DNA of 9,948 nucleotides from Nitrososphaeria archaeon (GCA_027000765.1 JALTNJ010000246.1:1-9948), one strand, 5' to 3'. Shown: positions 1 through 6,898, numbered from the stretch's first letter. Numbers and translations: made by a program. Notes: a model not told the origin generated them from the sequence alone.

Positions 1-525
1 ACGCATCTCTGGAGACAATTCTGGTAATGGGTGAATCGACCTGAAAATTTTAGTTGAGACGTAACTTAATGGTATTGTTACAAAAGCCATTATAGAATAT
101 ACAGAGGAAATCGATCTCTTTTTATCAAGGTCTTCTATTGATGCTCTTAGGACAAGGTATCCTAAATAGGCTAAAAATAGGATAAGTGTGGCGGTAAGCC
201 GGGGTTCTCTCCATTCCCAGTATGTTCCCCATGCTTTATTTGAGAAAATCATTCCAATAACTATAGCTAAACCTGAGAATACCACGCCTAGGCTAACTGA
301 TGAGAAGGAAATCAAATCGTATTTGCCATCGTTCCGAAGGATATATAGAACGCTGGCGATCAAGGAAATTGTGAATGCTACATAGGATACCCACGCTGGA
401 GGCACATGTACATATATTATTTTGTATAGCTCTCCAAGTGTCTGCTCAGGTGGAAGATATGAGAATATATAGAAATGTACAACTATATTCGTCAGTAATC
501 CAACAGCAAGTAATTTATTACGCAC
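1..525 (-). CDS. ccmC: CcmC-like heme handling/export protein (cytochrome c maturation), partial
   Basis: Integral membrane protein of the heme-handling (CcmC/CcmF/CcsA) superfamily; in System I cytochrome c maturation CcmC loads heme onto the chaperone CcmE outside the cell membrane. I translated it directly: 175 codons from GTG (525-523), running off the left edge, so the C-terminal segments are missing. Several hydrophobic stretches are visible. The first external heme-ligand His is H40 in YVHVPPAW, the tryptophan-rich motif is WGTYWEWREPRLT (99-111), and the second His is H165 in RSIHPLPE. The H40-H165 spacing matches that of the two His in E. coli CcmC (60 and 184). The start is set by a very strong SD, AAGGAGGTGG, at 531-540, five bases from GTG; another in-frame GTG lies three codons upstream inside the SD. 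The gene overlaps the upstream thioredoxin-like gene by 8 bases. The tryptophan motif departs from the E. coli form WGTWWVWDARLT. Family is secure; a CcsA-type role is less likely but possible. Confidence 0.87.
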   Translation of the reverse strand, partial: MRNKLLAVGLLTNIVVHFYIFSYLPPEQTLGELYKIIYVHVPPAWVSYVAFTISLIASVLYILRNDGKYDLISFSSVSLGVVFSGLAIVIGMIFSNKAWGTYWEWREPRLTATLILFLAYLGYLVLRASIEDLDKKRSISSVYSIMAFVTIPLSYVSTKIFRSIHPLPELSPEMR

Positions 526-1084
526 TTTCTCCACCTCCTTGGACGTGAATAGTCAGAAGCCGCACCATATATTCTAGATATTCAGACGGAATGTGATCAC
601 CATAGGATAGGCCGTATATCGTGCCTTTATATGCGAAGATTATAGTTATTCCCGATATGTTAAATCTTGAAGCGATCTTACTCCCTTCAACAGAATCTAT
701 ATCGAAATCTATGAAGGTTGCGTTATTAAACTTCTTCTTTACAATATCCCATACTGTTGACTTGTAACTTGAACATGACGAGCAGGAAGAAGGCCATAAG
801 AGAACTATACTTGGTGTAGTAGAGTTCAAGGCATTATAAAACTCGTTTAGCGTGGAATCAGTTGGAGGAGTAGATGATAGAAAATCTTTTAAAGCAGATA
901 ATACTCTCGCACGCTCCTCCTCCACTGATTGTTCGGCTTGTCCCGTTGCACTCTGGGGAGGTGCTGGCATGTTTTGATCGGTTTCGCCGAAATAATATAT
1001 GATTCCCACTATGCTTCCGATAATCACGATTATTACTAGGAGCATGCCGATTTGATTTGGTTTTGGTTTGATTCTTGTGCTCAT
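518..1084 (-). CDS. Membrane-anchored thioredoxin-fold protein of the ccm operon (CcmG/ResA-like candidate)
   Basis: Predicted extracytoplasmic thiol-disulfide protein of 188 residues. A short basic N-terminus precedes one membrane segment at about 13-32, so the rest lies outside the cell. Residues 34-90 form a hydrophilic linker rich in Ala, Pro, Gln and Glu. A thioredoxin-like domain starts near 92 with strand IVLLW and the redox motif CSSC (C101, C104), followed by a helix, the strand ATFIDFDID (122-130), and FNISGITIIFAYKG (141-154). Where thioredoxins carry the cis-proline there is threonine (T147). The chosen ATG (1084-1082) overlaps the ccmF stop as ATGA and has GGAGGAGG at 1093-1100; an in-frame ATG at 1102 would add six residues but lies inside ccmF without that spacing. 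The position between ccmF and ccmC suggests that it reduces apocytochrome CXXCH cysteines or serves a CcmG/CcmH-like partner; that role is inferred. A general DsbA-like oxidase is the alternative. Confidence 0.78.
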   Translation of the reverse strand: MSTRIKPKPNQIGMLLVIIVIIGSIVGIIYYFGETDQNMPAPPQSATGQAEQSVEEERARVLSALKDFLSSTPPTDSTLNEFYNALNSTTPSIVLLWPSSCSSCSSYKSTVWDIVKKKFNNATFIDFDIDSVEGSKIASRFNISGITIIFAYKGTIYGLSYGDHIPSEYLEYMVRLLTIHVQGGGESA

Positions 1085-3000
1085 ACAACCGACCTCCTCC
1101 AACGAGATACAAATAGGGTTCCGATAGCCATGGTCTCACCAAGGATGAGGATGGCCGTACCTAGCCACACTAGCCAGATTAGAGGATTATATTTTACCTC
1201 GATTATAATATAATCCACTGCTTCATTAGCCCCGTAGAAAGCGTTGTTTGTGATAATTGGCTTTAATCTATTGTGGAAATCTGCATGAACTATTGAGACG
1301 TATATGTCATCCAAACCTTTAGAAATCATTCCTGGTTCGCTGCCACATCCGTAAGTAAACGGAACCCACACTGGAAGAATGATATCATACGTCTTACCAT
1401 TATCAGTTATCTTGAATTTAAAATCTCCATATGCTCCTTCTGGTATGAGATGGCCACTGTAAAAAATATTCCAGTCCGAAATTCTAATGTCAAAGCCATC
1501 ATATTGTACAGACACACCATATAGTGTGTCTACTGGTTTTCCTAACTCTAGTTTGTATACAGTCCCTATAGATAGTGTCGAGTTTAAAGCTACTCCGAGT
1601 AGGATTATCGCTATTGCAAGGTGTAGGGTAGAGATAGTTATACTTCTAACAAATCGACTTGTAACATCCATTGATAATCTATATAATGTTGCAAGAAGTG
1701 TTGCTGTTGTAATAGGCACCAGCATATTTGCCATCCAATTATTCGTTGGAAAACCCGCTATGGTAAATACGATGCTTGCTAGGAAAATGCTCATAGAGAT
1801 TAAAACATATTGTTTTGCATTGATCCAGTCTCTTAAAGCACATCCAACTAGTGCAATGAGAAAGAGATAGGTTAATGGAAAGCTATATATGTTGAAATAT
1901 TCTATTCCAACACTAATTAAACCGCCTTTGACTACGTAATATATAATTGGAGTGAAAATTCCTAAGAACGATATAAGTGATAAACCTAATAATGACCACC
2001 ACGCTATTGAGAAAGAGGTGTTCGTGACATTATCCAGTTTAACGTTCCAATTAAATTTTCCTGGTTTCCATAGGTATAACGCTAGGATAAAACCACCAGC
2101 TATAAAATGTATTATTATTAATGTCACGGCTGAAGGTGTCCATTCAAATGTATGTACTGATGCGGTAAATTGTGCCCCGGCTTTTGTCATAAACGACGAG
2201 TAAAATGTATAAAAGCCGGTTAAGGCTGCTGTTAAACGACGCCCACCATCTCCTGTAGAATGGAGAGAATGGAAATAGGCTGTTAAAGCAAGCCAAGGGA
2301 CAAGCTCCGCTGTCTCAACTGGATCCCAAGCCCAGTATCCACCCCATCCAAGGACCACATAAGCCCAGACTGCTCCTGCAATTATTCCTATAGATAAATT
2401 TAACCATGCTAGGCTTGCTATTAATCGTTCCCAGAAAAAGTCTTTGGAATTTGATAATAAGACGAATAATGCGAGCGCAATGCCAAATGAGTAGCCTAGG
2501 AAAGTGAAAATTGGATGTATCAATATCCAGAATGACCTAAGTAATGGATTTAGACCCATTCCAGCGGGTAGCCTAAAACTCACATCAGCGACATCAAATG
2601 CGCCTGTTTTTACAGCTAATATAGAGACGACTAGTGTAGCTAGTAAATATGCCCTGATTACATTGTTTTCATTGAGATGCCTTTTCTCTACATAGAATAT
2701 GTATATAAGGGTTATCAAGGCCATTAGAAAAGCCCATAAAACGAATGATCCAGCCATACCAGCCCAACTTGATGCGATTTTCAGCCAGAAAGGCATTTCA
2801 ACTGTCGAGTATCCATAAACTGCCAGCAGATTAAAATCATCTGCAATGAAAGACCATACAAATAATATCCATGAAAGCACTACCAATATTAGCCCAGCAA
2901 TATCGATATTATACTTTTTTGCCCTATTATAGTCTATCGCTGAATATCCTAGTAAAAACATGGATATAACCAGTGGGAAACCAGAGATATGAAAATTCAT
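1081..3000 (-). CDS. ccmF: Cytochrome c heme lyase subunit CcmF
   Basis: Large polytopic membrane protein (639 residues), close to the usual 600-660 of CcmF. In System I it takes heme from CcmE and attaches it to the CXXCH site of apocytochrome c. Landmarks in order: a conserved early segment WAGMAGSFVLW (79-89); an external His in ILIHPIFTFLGYS (H162); the WWD heme domain WGGYWAWDPVE (219-229); a membrane His in ASVHTFEW (H283); another in STLHLAIAIILLG (H460); a large external domain at about 480-600; and a last membrane helix at about 606-626 ending in a basic tail. These four His-bearing or Trp-rich elements match the family pattern. The ATG at 3000-2998 is preferred because GGGAGGTC lies just upstream (about 3008-3015). 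The ORF opens 17 codons earlier at 3051, but that ATG probably lies above the transcript start. It is the first gene of the ccmF-thioredoxin-ccmC operon. Confidence 0.93.
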   Translation of the reverse strand: MNFHISGFPLVISMFLLGYSAIDYNRAKKYNIDIAGLILVVLSWILFVWSFIADDFNLLAVYGYSTVEMPFWLKIASSWAGMAGSFVLWAFLMALITLIYIFYVEKRHLNENNVIRAYLLATLVVSILAVKTGAFDVADVSFRLPAGMGLNPLLRSFWILIHPIFTFLGYSFGIALALFVLLSNSKDFFWERLIASLAWLNLSIGIIAGAVWAYVVLGWGGYWAWDPVETAELVPWLALTAYFHSLHSTGDGGRRLTAALTGFYTFYSSFMTKAGAQFTASVHTFEWTPSAVTLIIIHFIAGGFILALYLWKPGKFNWNVKLDNVTNTSFSIAWWSLLGLSLISFLGIFTPIIYYVVKGGLISVGIEYFNIYSFPLTYLFLIALVGCALRDWINAKQYVLISMSIFLASIVFTIAGFPTNNWMANMLVPITTATLLATLYRLSMDVTSRFVRSITISTLHLAIAIILLGVALNSTLSIGTVYKLELGKPVDTLYGVSVQYDGFDIRISDWNIFYSGHLIPEGAYGDFKFKITDNGKTYDIILPVWVPFTYGCGSEPGMISKGLDDIYVSIVHADFHNRLKPIITNNAFYGANEAVDYIIIEVKYNPLIWLVWLGTAILILGETMAIGTLFVSRWRRSVV

Positions 3001-3062
3001 AGTGAAGACCTCCCGTGGATAAGGAGAGAGGAATATGGAGTAGACATACATAAAAATGGTTT

Positions 3063-3072
3063 TTTATAATAA
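3063..3072 (-). promoter_or_regulatory. Candidate TATA box of the ccmF operon
   Basis: On the minus strand the bases read TTATTATAAA, a good archaeal TATA element. A start about 25 bases downstream would fall near 3042. That gives a leader of about 40 bases carrying the ccmF SD (GGGAGGTC) and excludes the upstream in-frame ATG at 3051. A second AT-rich element, TTTTTATGTA, lies nearer the gene (about 3047-3056) and cannot be excluded. Confidence 0.5.
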
Positions 3073-3081
3073 GATCGGGGG

Positions 3082-3099
3082 GTTTCCAAATGCGGAAAC
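3082..3099. promoter_or_regulatory. Inverted repeat just upstream of the ccm promoter (possible operator)
   Basis: GTTTCC-N6-GGAAAC, perfect 6-base arms with a 6-base spacer, lies about 10 bases upstream of the candidate TATA box of the ccm operon. Size and symmetry suit a dimeric winged-helix regulator, or a small hairpin. Upstream-adjacent sites in archaea can bind activators. No regulator gene is in view, so function is inferred only. Confidence 0.35.
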
Positions 3100-3289
3100 A
3101 TGTCGCTATTATTATAATGTACTAATTGTTTCAAGCGACCACACCAAGAGGATAATTTTCGATATTTTTAATCAATGTTATTCTTACCAAATTGGGAATA
3201 CCTAGAGGCAAATAGAGGTAAAGTAAATAAGGTGATATACATATTTAGAAAAATGTTGTATTTACTAGCCATTTTTAGCTATGTAATAG
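3100..3289. other. Intergenic stretch without a supportable gene
   Basis: AT-rich sequence between the ccm promoter region and the 3' end of tRNA-Arg. It holds one 6-base complementary pair, GTCGCT (3102-3107) and AGCGAC (3134-3139), enclosing 26 bases. No C/D-box pair, no convincing small reading frame and no tandem repeats were seen. Short T runs on the minus strand after the tRNA could aid termination, but none is distinctive. Confidence 0.4.
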
Positions 3290-3364
3290 CGACCCCGCGG
3301 GGATTTGAACCCCGGACCGCCGGCTCCGAAGGCCGGCGCCCTATCCAGGCTAGGCTACGGGGCC
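3290..3364 (-). tRNA. tRNA-Arg (anticodon TCG)
   Basis: A complete cloverleaf reads on the minus strand. The acceptor stem is GGCCCCG with CGGGGTC (one G-T pair). The D arm stem is GCCT/GGGC. The anticodon stem is CCGGC/GCCGG with loop CTTCGGA, giving anticodon TCG, which decodes CGA. The T arm is CGGGG-TTCAAAT-CCCCG and the discriminator base is G. No CCA is encoded and no intron is present. The much higher G+C than the surroundings is normal for a thermophile tRNA. Confidence 0.96.
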
Positions 3365-3386
3365 ATAGCAAAATTAAGCATTGTTC

Positions 3387-3393
3387 TATATAA
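3387..3393 (-). promoter_or_regulatory. TATA box of tRNA-Arg
   Basis: The minus strand reads TTATATA, centred about 26 bases upstream of the mature tRNA 5' end at 3364. This is the expected spacing for archaeal transcription starting at or just before the tRNA. Confidence 0.6.
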
Positions 3394-3560
3394 CGTAGTA
3401 GTTAAGGTGTTATTTTATAATTAAAATTGGCATCCGGTGGATATAACTAGATTTAGCTATACTCAAGAAGAAGAAATTCTCATATTAATGAGGAATAGTG
3501 ATAATTTAATTTTGTAATGAAGCTCATTCTATTTTTGGTGTTCTTGAAAAAGAAGTTCTA

Positions 3561-3566
3561 AGGGGG
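3561..3566 (+). promoter_or_regulatory. Shine-Dalgarno site of the phosphohexomutase gene
   Basis: AGGGGG lies five bases before the ATG at 3572 and supports that start. The intergenic stretch above it is AT-rich, without a TATA box I would single out. Confidence 0.55.
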
Positions 3567-3571
3567 ATATT

Positions 3572-4945
3572 ATGAAAAGGTTGTTCGGGACATCGGGGAT
3601 CAGAGGAGTTTTTGGAGAGGATTTAGCGCCAGGGAAAATCCTGGATATAGGCCTGGCTATTGGAACATATTATGGAGTCGGGTCAAAAGCCTTAGTTGGA
3701 TGGGACTGTAGATTATCAAGCCCTGCGATCGTGTCAATTGCTGTAGGAGGTTTACTGTCTTCAGGTGTGAAAGTCGAGAGAGCGGGTCTGGTATCGACAC
3801 CCGCATTACAGAAGTATATCCAGGATCATAGAAAGTATGATTTTGGCCTCATAATAACTGCTAGCCATAATCCCCCTGAATACAATGGTATTAAATTGAT
3901 TGGTAGCAATGGATTGGAGGAGGATATCGAGGTTGAGGATCAGATTCAGAGGATTCTGGAGAAAAGAGAGTTTAGTATTGTAAAGTGGGATTCAGTTGGA
4001 GAAGTATTCGAAAACCAAGATGTTCCCTCTTATTATGCTGAGAAGCTCTTTGAACACTTAACATTAGAAGCCAGGAGGAGGAGATTTAAAATTGCGCTTG
4101 ATTATGTAAACTGTGCATCTATGATAACCATACCATTATTTCTAAATAAATTGGAGAAACAGATGGATATTGTTAATTTGAATTATGATCTGGATGGCAG
4201 GTTCCCAAATAGGCCTTCTGAGCCTAAACCAGATAACCTTAGAGAATTGAGGAGGGTGGTTGTAGAATACAATTCGGATTTTGGTGTGGGGTTTGATGGA
4301 GATGGGGATAGAGCCTTGGTTGTCGACGAAAAAGGGAATGTGTGGTGGGGGGATGCATTAGGCACTGTAATAGCTAAATATTTGAGGGATAATGGGTATG
4401 ATATCGATAGTGTAGTGACTCCTGTAACATCATCGTCCCTCGTGGATATGATACTTGAGCCTATAGGTATAAAGGTTATTAGAACAAGAGTGGGAGCGAA
4501 AAATATTGTTAGGGAAATGAGAAAGAGGGGTTCTGTTCTAGGGTTTGAAGAGAACGGTGGGATAATATATGGTCCTCATGTCTATACTAGGGATGGGGGA
4601 ATAACAACGGTTTTTGTCATGAATATGCTTGCCTTCTACAAGAAGCCATTATCAGAGATAATGGGTATAGTGCCCAAGCTATATCAGCTTAAAGATAAAG
4701 TTAGGATTGTTAGCCGAGGAGATATTGATGCTATACTAACGGAGGTGGAGGAGAAACTAGGTAAGGATGCATATGATATTGATAGAACTGATGGAGTTAA
4801 AATTTATTATGACATAGATAGGTGGCTGCTAGTTAGGCCTAGTGGAACAGAGCCTATAATTAGGATATTTAGTGAAGCACCATCGGAGAAAGAGGCATAT
4901 AAAATAGTCGAAGAGGCGAAAAAAATAGTAAAGAAATATGTATAG
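3572..4945 (+). CDS. glmM: Phosphohexomutase, probably phosphoglucosamine mutase (archaeal GlmM type)
   Basis: Cytoplasmic alpha-D-phosphohexomutase of 457 residues, the usual family length. Such enzymes move phosphate between C6 and C1 of a hexose through a phosphoserine. All four domain signatures are present: N-terminal LFGTSGIRG (4-12); the phosphoserine loop TASHNPPEYNG (96-106, catalytic S98); the metal loop GFDGDGDR (240-247, D242, D244, D246); the sugar-binding loop GFEENGG (324-330); and the phosphate-binding loop RPSGTEPIIR (422-431). The GFEENGG form, followed by a RDGG segment (340-343), resembles archaeal GlmM/ManB proteins, which supply glucosamine-1-phosphate for UDP-GlcNAc. 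Several archaeal members also act on glucose or mannose phosphates, so the exact substrate cannot be set from sequence. It stands alone on this strand; its stop lies 4 bases from the stop of the convergent thiL. Confidence 0.88.
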   Translation: MKRLFGTSGIRGVFGEDLAPGKILDIGLAIGTYYGVGSKALVGWDCRLSSPAIVSIAVGGLLSSGVKVERAGLVSTPALQKYIQDHRKYDFGLIITASHNPPEYNGIKLIGSNGLEEDIEVEDQIQRILEKREFSIVKWDSVGEVFENQDVPSYYAEKLFEHLTLEARRRRFKIALDYVNCASMITIPLFLNKLEKQMDIVNLNYDLDGRFPNRPSEPKPDNLRELRRVVVEYNSDFGVGFDGDGDRALVVDEKGNVWWGDALGTVIAKYLRDNGYDIDSVVTPVTSSSLVDMILEPIGIKVIRTRVGAKNIVREMRKRGSVLGFEENGGIIYGPHVYTRDGGITTVFVMNMLAFYKKPLSEIMGIVPKLYQLKDKVRIVSRGDIDAILTEVEEKLGKDAYDIDRTDGVKIYYDIDRWLLVRPSGTEPIIRIFSEAPSEKEAYKIVEEAKKIVKKYV

Positions 4946-4949
4946 ATAA

Positions 4950-5876
4950 TTAGATCTTGTGAGACCAACCTCTATCAAGAATAAGCCTTCCATCACTATT
5001 GTATACACCAACGCCTTTACCCTCTACTCTTCCAATAATGATAAAGCCCTTGTCCACAGCATCCCCTAACATTGCTTCGGATATTGAAAAGACACCTATA
5101 TACTCTTCACCACTGTACAGAGTAACCTCATATTTTATATCATCAGGTAAGCTGGATTTTTGTATCAATGGATGAGTGGGGAGATTATTTAGAATTATCT
5201 TCTTTCCAGAGGATCTAGATAGGTTCCATAAAGCTCTAGAAAGCCCGTCACTAGAATCAGTAGAGGCATTGACACCTTTTTTAACAATATACAGATATTT
5301 AGTGAAATCTGGAGTCGGCTTACAAAAACGCTCTATTGCCCTCTTAGATAGATAGGGGCCTACTTGTATCTCTCCTAGCATTATTTTTAACCCCAGTCCT
5401 TCTAATCCAAAGTAATCGCTTACAACGATTATATCACCATCCTTCAGGTTCTTTCTCCAGGGTATATTCTCAGGCGCATATCCAAAGGAGGCTATTGATA
5501 AAAATAAATCTTTCGAAGAATTAGTGTCCCATTTTACTACATGTAGTTTATATTTATGGGAAGCGTCCTTAATGCCTTTAGACAGGGCGTTAAGCCCATC
5601 GAGATCCTCATTGGATACACCGATTGAAATCAATAATCCAATAGGAGGGACACCCTTTACATACAGGTCGCTTATAGTAGATATAACTGCTTTCCAACCC
5701 ATATAATAATAGTCCATTCCCGATGGAGCATCGCTACTTTTTACAAAGGTATCTATATTAAAAGCTAATTTAATGTTATCGGACTCAAATAAACCAATGT
5801 CATCTAAGGAGGATTTATCCTCAAACATCAACCTAAAAAGGGAAATAATGTCATCCTCAGAAACAGGCTTCTTCAT
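4950..5876 (-). CDS. thiL: Thiamine-monophosphate kinase (ThiL), divergent
   Basis: Cytoplasmic kinase of 308 residues that phosphorylates thiamine monophosphate to the cofactor thiamine diphosphate with ATP. It has the ThiL/PurM-fold layout in order: NIDTFV (40-45) at the usual metal-binding Asp; GWKAVISTISDLYVKGVPP (60-78), matching the G-K-A-x3-SD-x3-G-x-P segment; KWDT (115-118) where most ThiL have GGDT; DIIVVSDYFGLEGLGLKIM (148-166); ASTDSSDGLSRAL (204-216), matching the D-x-SDGL signature; and LYSGEEYIGVF (253-263), matching GGEDYEL. The early GDDA motif is not clearly present. Order and spacing argue for ThiL rather than PurM, HypE or SelD, but the losses could mean altered activity. 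The start is ATG 5876-5874, with GTGGAG at 5879-5884 and a TATA-like TTTATAAATT near 5900, so any leader is very short. Confidence 0.82.
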   Translation of the reverse strand: MKKPVSEDDIISLFRLMFEDKSSLDDIGLFESDNIKLAFNIDTFVKSSDAPSGMDYYYMGWKAVISTISDLYVKGVPPIGLLISIGVSNEDLDGLNALSKGIKDASHKYKLHVVKWDTNSSKDLFLSIASFGYAPENIPWRKNLKDGDIIVVSDYFGLEGLGLKIMLGEIQVGPYLSKRAIERFCKPTPDFTKYLYIVKKGVNASTDSSDGLSRALWNLSRSSGKKIILNNLPTHPLIQKSSLPDDIKYEVTLYSGEEYIGVFSISEAMLGDAVDKGFIIIGRVEGKGVGVYNSDGRLILDRGWSHKI

Positions 5877-5894
5877 GCAACTCCACTAATAAAT

Positions 5895-5904
5895 TTAATT
5901 TATA
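5895..5904 (-). promoter_or_regulatory. Candidate TATA box of thiL
   Basis: The minus strand reads TTTATAAATT, centred about 24 bases before the thiL ATG, which implies a leaderless or nearly leaderless mRNA. The 75-base gap up to tRNA-Thr must also hold the divergent tRNA promoter; the AT-rich bases at about 5914-5935 are the likely site for that. Confidence 0.5.
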
Positions 5905-5951
5905 AACCACATTTTTTTAATAATACAAATTAATAAGATAGAATTATAGGT

Positions 5952-6024
5952 GCCCCGGTAGCTCAGCGGTTAGAGCGGCGGCCTTGTAAGCCGCAGGTCG
6001 AGGGTTCGAATCCCTCCCGGGGCT
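5952..6024 (+). tRNA. tRNA-Thr (anticodon TGT)
   Basis: Full cloverleaf of 73 bases. The acceptor stem GCCCCGG pairs perfectly with CCGGGGC. The D arm is GCTC-N8-GAGC. The anticodon stem is GCGGC/GCCGC with loop CTTGTAA, giving anticodon TGT for ACA. The T arm is GAGGG-TTCGAAT-CCCTC and the discriminator base is T. The next three bases are CCA (6025-6027), so the tail may be encoded or match by chance, since tRNA-Arg in this window lacks it. No intron. A weak palindrome, AACCC-CT-GGGTT, and T-rich sequence follow immediately. Confidence 0.96.
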
Positions 6025-6081
6025 CCAAACCCCTGGGTTCTATTTTATGTCCATCCTCTTCTAGTATACCTCATGTTGTCA

Positions 6082-6095
6082 AATGTAGCTACATT
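6082..6095. repeat. 14-base perfect palindrome between tRNA-Thr and nucS
   Basis: AATGTAGCTACATT is its own reverse complement. It lies about 20 bases upstream of the candidate nucS TATA box and about 60 bases after tRNA-Thr, followed by ATTTTTA. It could be a dimeric regulator site for nucS, or a small stem with a four-base loop plus T run that helps end the tRNA transcript. The sequence does not decide between these. Confidence 0.4.
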
Positions 6096-6113
6096 ATTTT
6101 TAGCGATTTAGAG

Positions 6114-6120
6114 TATTATA
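6114..6120 (+). promoter_or_regulatory. Candidate TATA box of nucS
   Basis: TATTATA is centred about 23 bases upstream of the ATG at 6140, which fits a leaderless nucS transcript; no SD precedes that ATG. If transcription began slightly lower, GAGGGG at 6142-6147 could serve the in-frame GTG at 6152. Confidence 0.5.
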
Positions 6121-6139
6121 GAATTTTTAGTGAAACTTA

Positions 6140-6898
6140 ATGAGGGGTAATGTGGCATCATACTTGGATCCAGAGTATGACACTCTCAGAGATGTATTTT
6201 ATGAGGCGTTGAGGAGAAAGAAAGTAATAATGATACTAGCTAATTGTGAGGTATTGTATGAGGGGAGATCAAAATCTTATTTAGAGCCTGGTGATAGAAT
6301 CATTGTAGTTAAAGAGGATAGGGCGGTTCTTATCCATAGGCCTAATGGATATAAGCCAGTAAATTGGCAGCCGTCGAATACCGAGGTGATTTTAGATAGG
6401 AGGAATGATGATGTGTTTTTAATAGCTATTAGAGACAAACCAAGAGAAAAGATACAGATAAAGTTGATTAGAACATATCTAATATTAACAGCTAAACTAG
6501 TTGATGCTGGAGAATTCTCGATGTATCTTACTGAGAAAGAAATGCAGTCGCTTTTACTAAAAAATCTTACTATAATTGAGGAGGGGCTACGGCCTGTAAT
6601 AAAAGAGAAAGAACTTAGAAGTGGTAAAATAGACATCTTTGCTAGAGACAGAAATGGGAACTATGTTGTAATTGAATTGAAAAAACATAGAATTGGAGAG
6701 CGTGAAGCTTTGCAACTCTATAGATATGTGAAGGAACTGAGAGAGAACAATCCAGATATTAGAGGTATAATAGTTGGCCCCTCAATAGATGAAAAAGCAA
6801 TAGATATACTCAGGGCATTAAATCTGGAATATAAGATATTGTCTCCAAAAGCGATTAAAAAGATGATTGAAAAAGAGGGGAAAAAGAGAGAAACATAA
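6140..6898 (+). CDS. nucS: Endonuclease NucS/EndoMS (mismatch-specific)
   Basis: Cytoplasmic DNA repair nuclease of 252 residues, the family's usual length. NucS/EndoMS proteins are homodimers that cut both strands at mismatches (also reported to act on branched DNA) and stand in for MutS/MutL in many archaea and actinobacteria. The N-terminal DNA-binding half shows GRSKSYLEPGDRIIVVKEDRA (42-62) and HRPNGYKPVNWQP (66-78). The C-terminal RecB-like nuclease core shows GKIDIFARD (162-170), VVIELKKHRIGEREALQLYRY (176-196): D165, E179, K181, Q192 and Y196 align at a constant offset with the catalytic residues I recall for Pyrococcus NucS (D160, E174, K176, Q187, Y191). The active site looks intact. 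The Lys-rich C-terminal tail lacks a clear PCNA-interacting motif, though a degenerate one could be missed. In Thermococcales the gene is often next to radA; here a RadA paralog lies about 2.6 kb downstream. Confidence 0.93.
   Translation: MRGNVASYLDPEYDTLRDVFYEALRRKKVIMILANCEVLYEGRSKSYLEPGDRIIVVKEDRAVLIHRPNGYKPVNWQPSNTEVILDRRNDDVFLIAIRDKPREKIQIKLIRTYLILTAKLVDAGEFSMYLTEKEMQSLLLKNLTIIEEGLRPVIKEKELRSGKIDIFARDRNGNYVVIELKKHRIGEREALQLYRYVKELRENNPDIRGIIVGPSIDEKAIDILRALNLEYKILSPKAIKKMIEKEGKKRET

Noticed and set aside
188..385. Plus-strand 65-codon reading frame
   Set aside because: It lies wholly antisense to ccmC, which shows clear family motifs in the minus frame.
858..1142. Minus-strand 94-codon frame across the ccmF/thioredoxin junction
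   Set aside because: It overlaps two well-supported genes in another frame, and its product resembles no family I recognise.
3102..3139. GTCGCT/AGCGAC pair as a structured RNA
   Set aside because: Six base pairs closing a 26-base loop is weak, and no further pairing or conserved motif supports it.
3175..3393. A 72-codon plus-strand reading frame ending in a GFEPRTAGSEG-like peptide
   Set aside because: It runs straight through the antisense strand of tRNA-Arg; this peptide is a familiar artefact of translating tRNA genes, and there is no SD.
6028..6050. AACCC-CT-GGGTT palindrome and T-rich bases after tRNA-Thr as an intrinsic terminator
   Set aside because: The spacer is only two bases, leaving at most a four-base stem with a four-base loop, and the following T run is broken; too weak to call.
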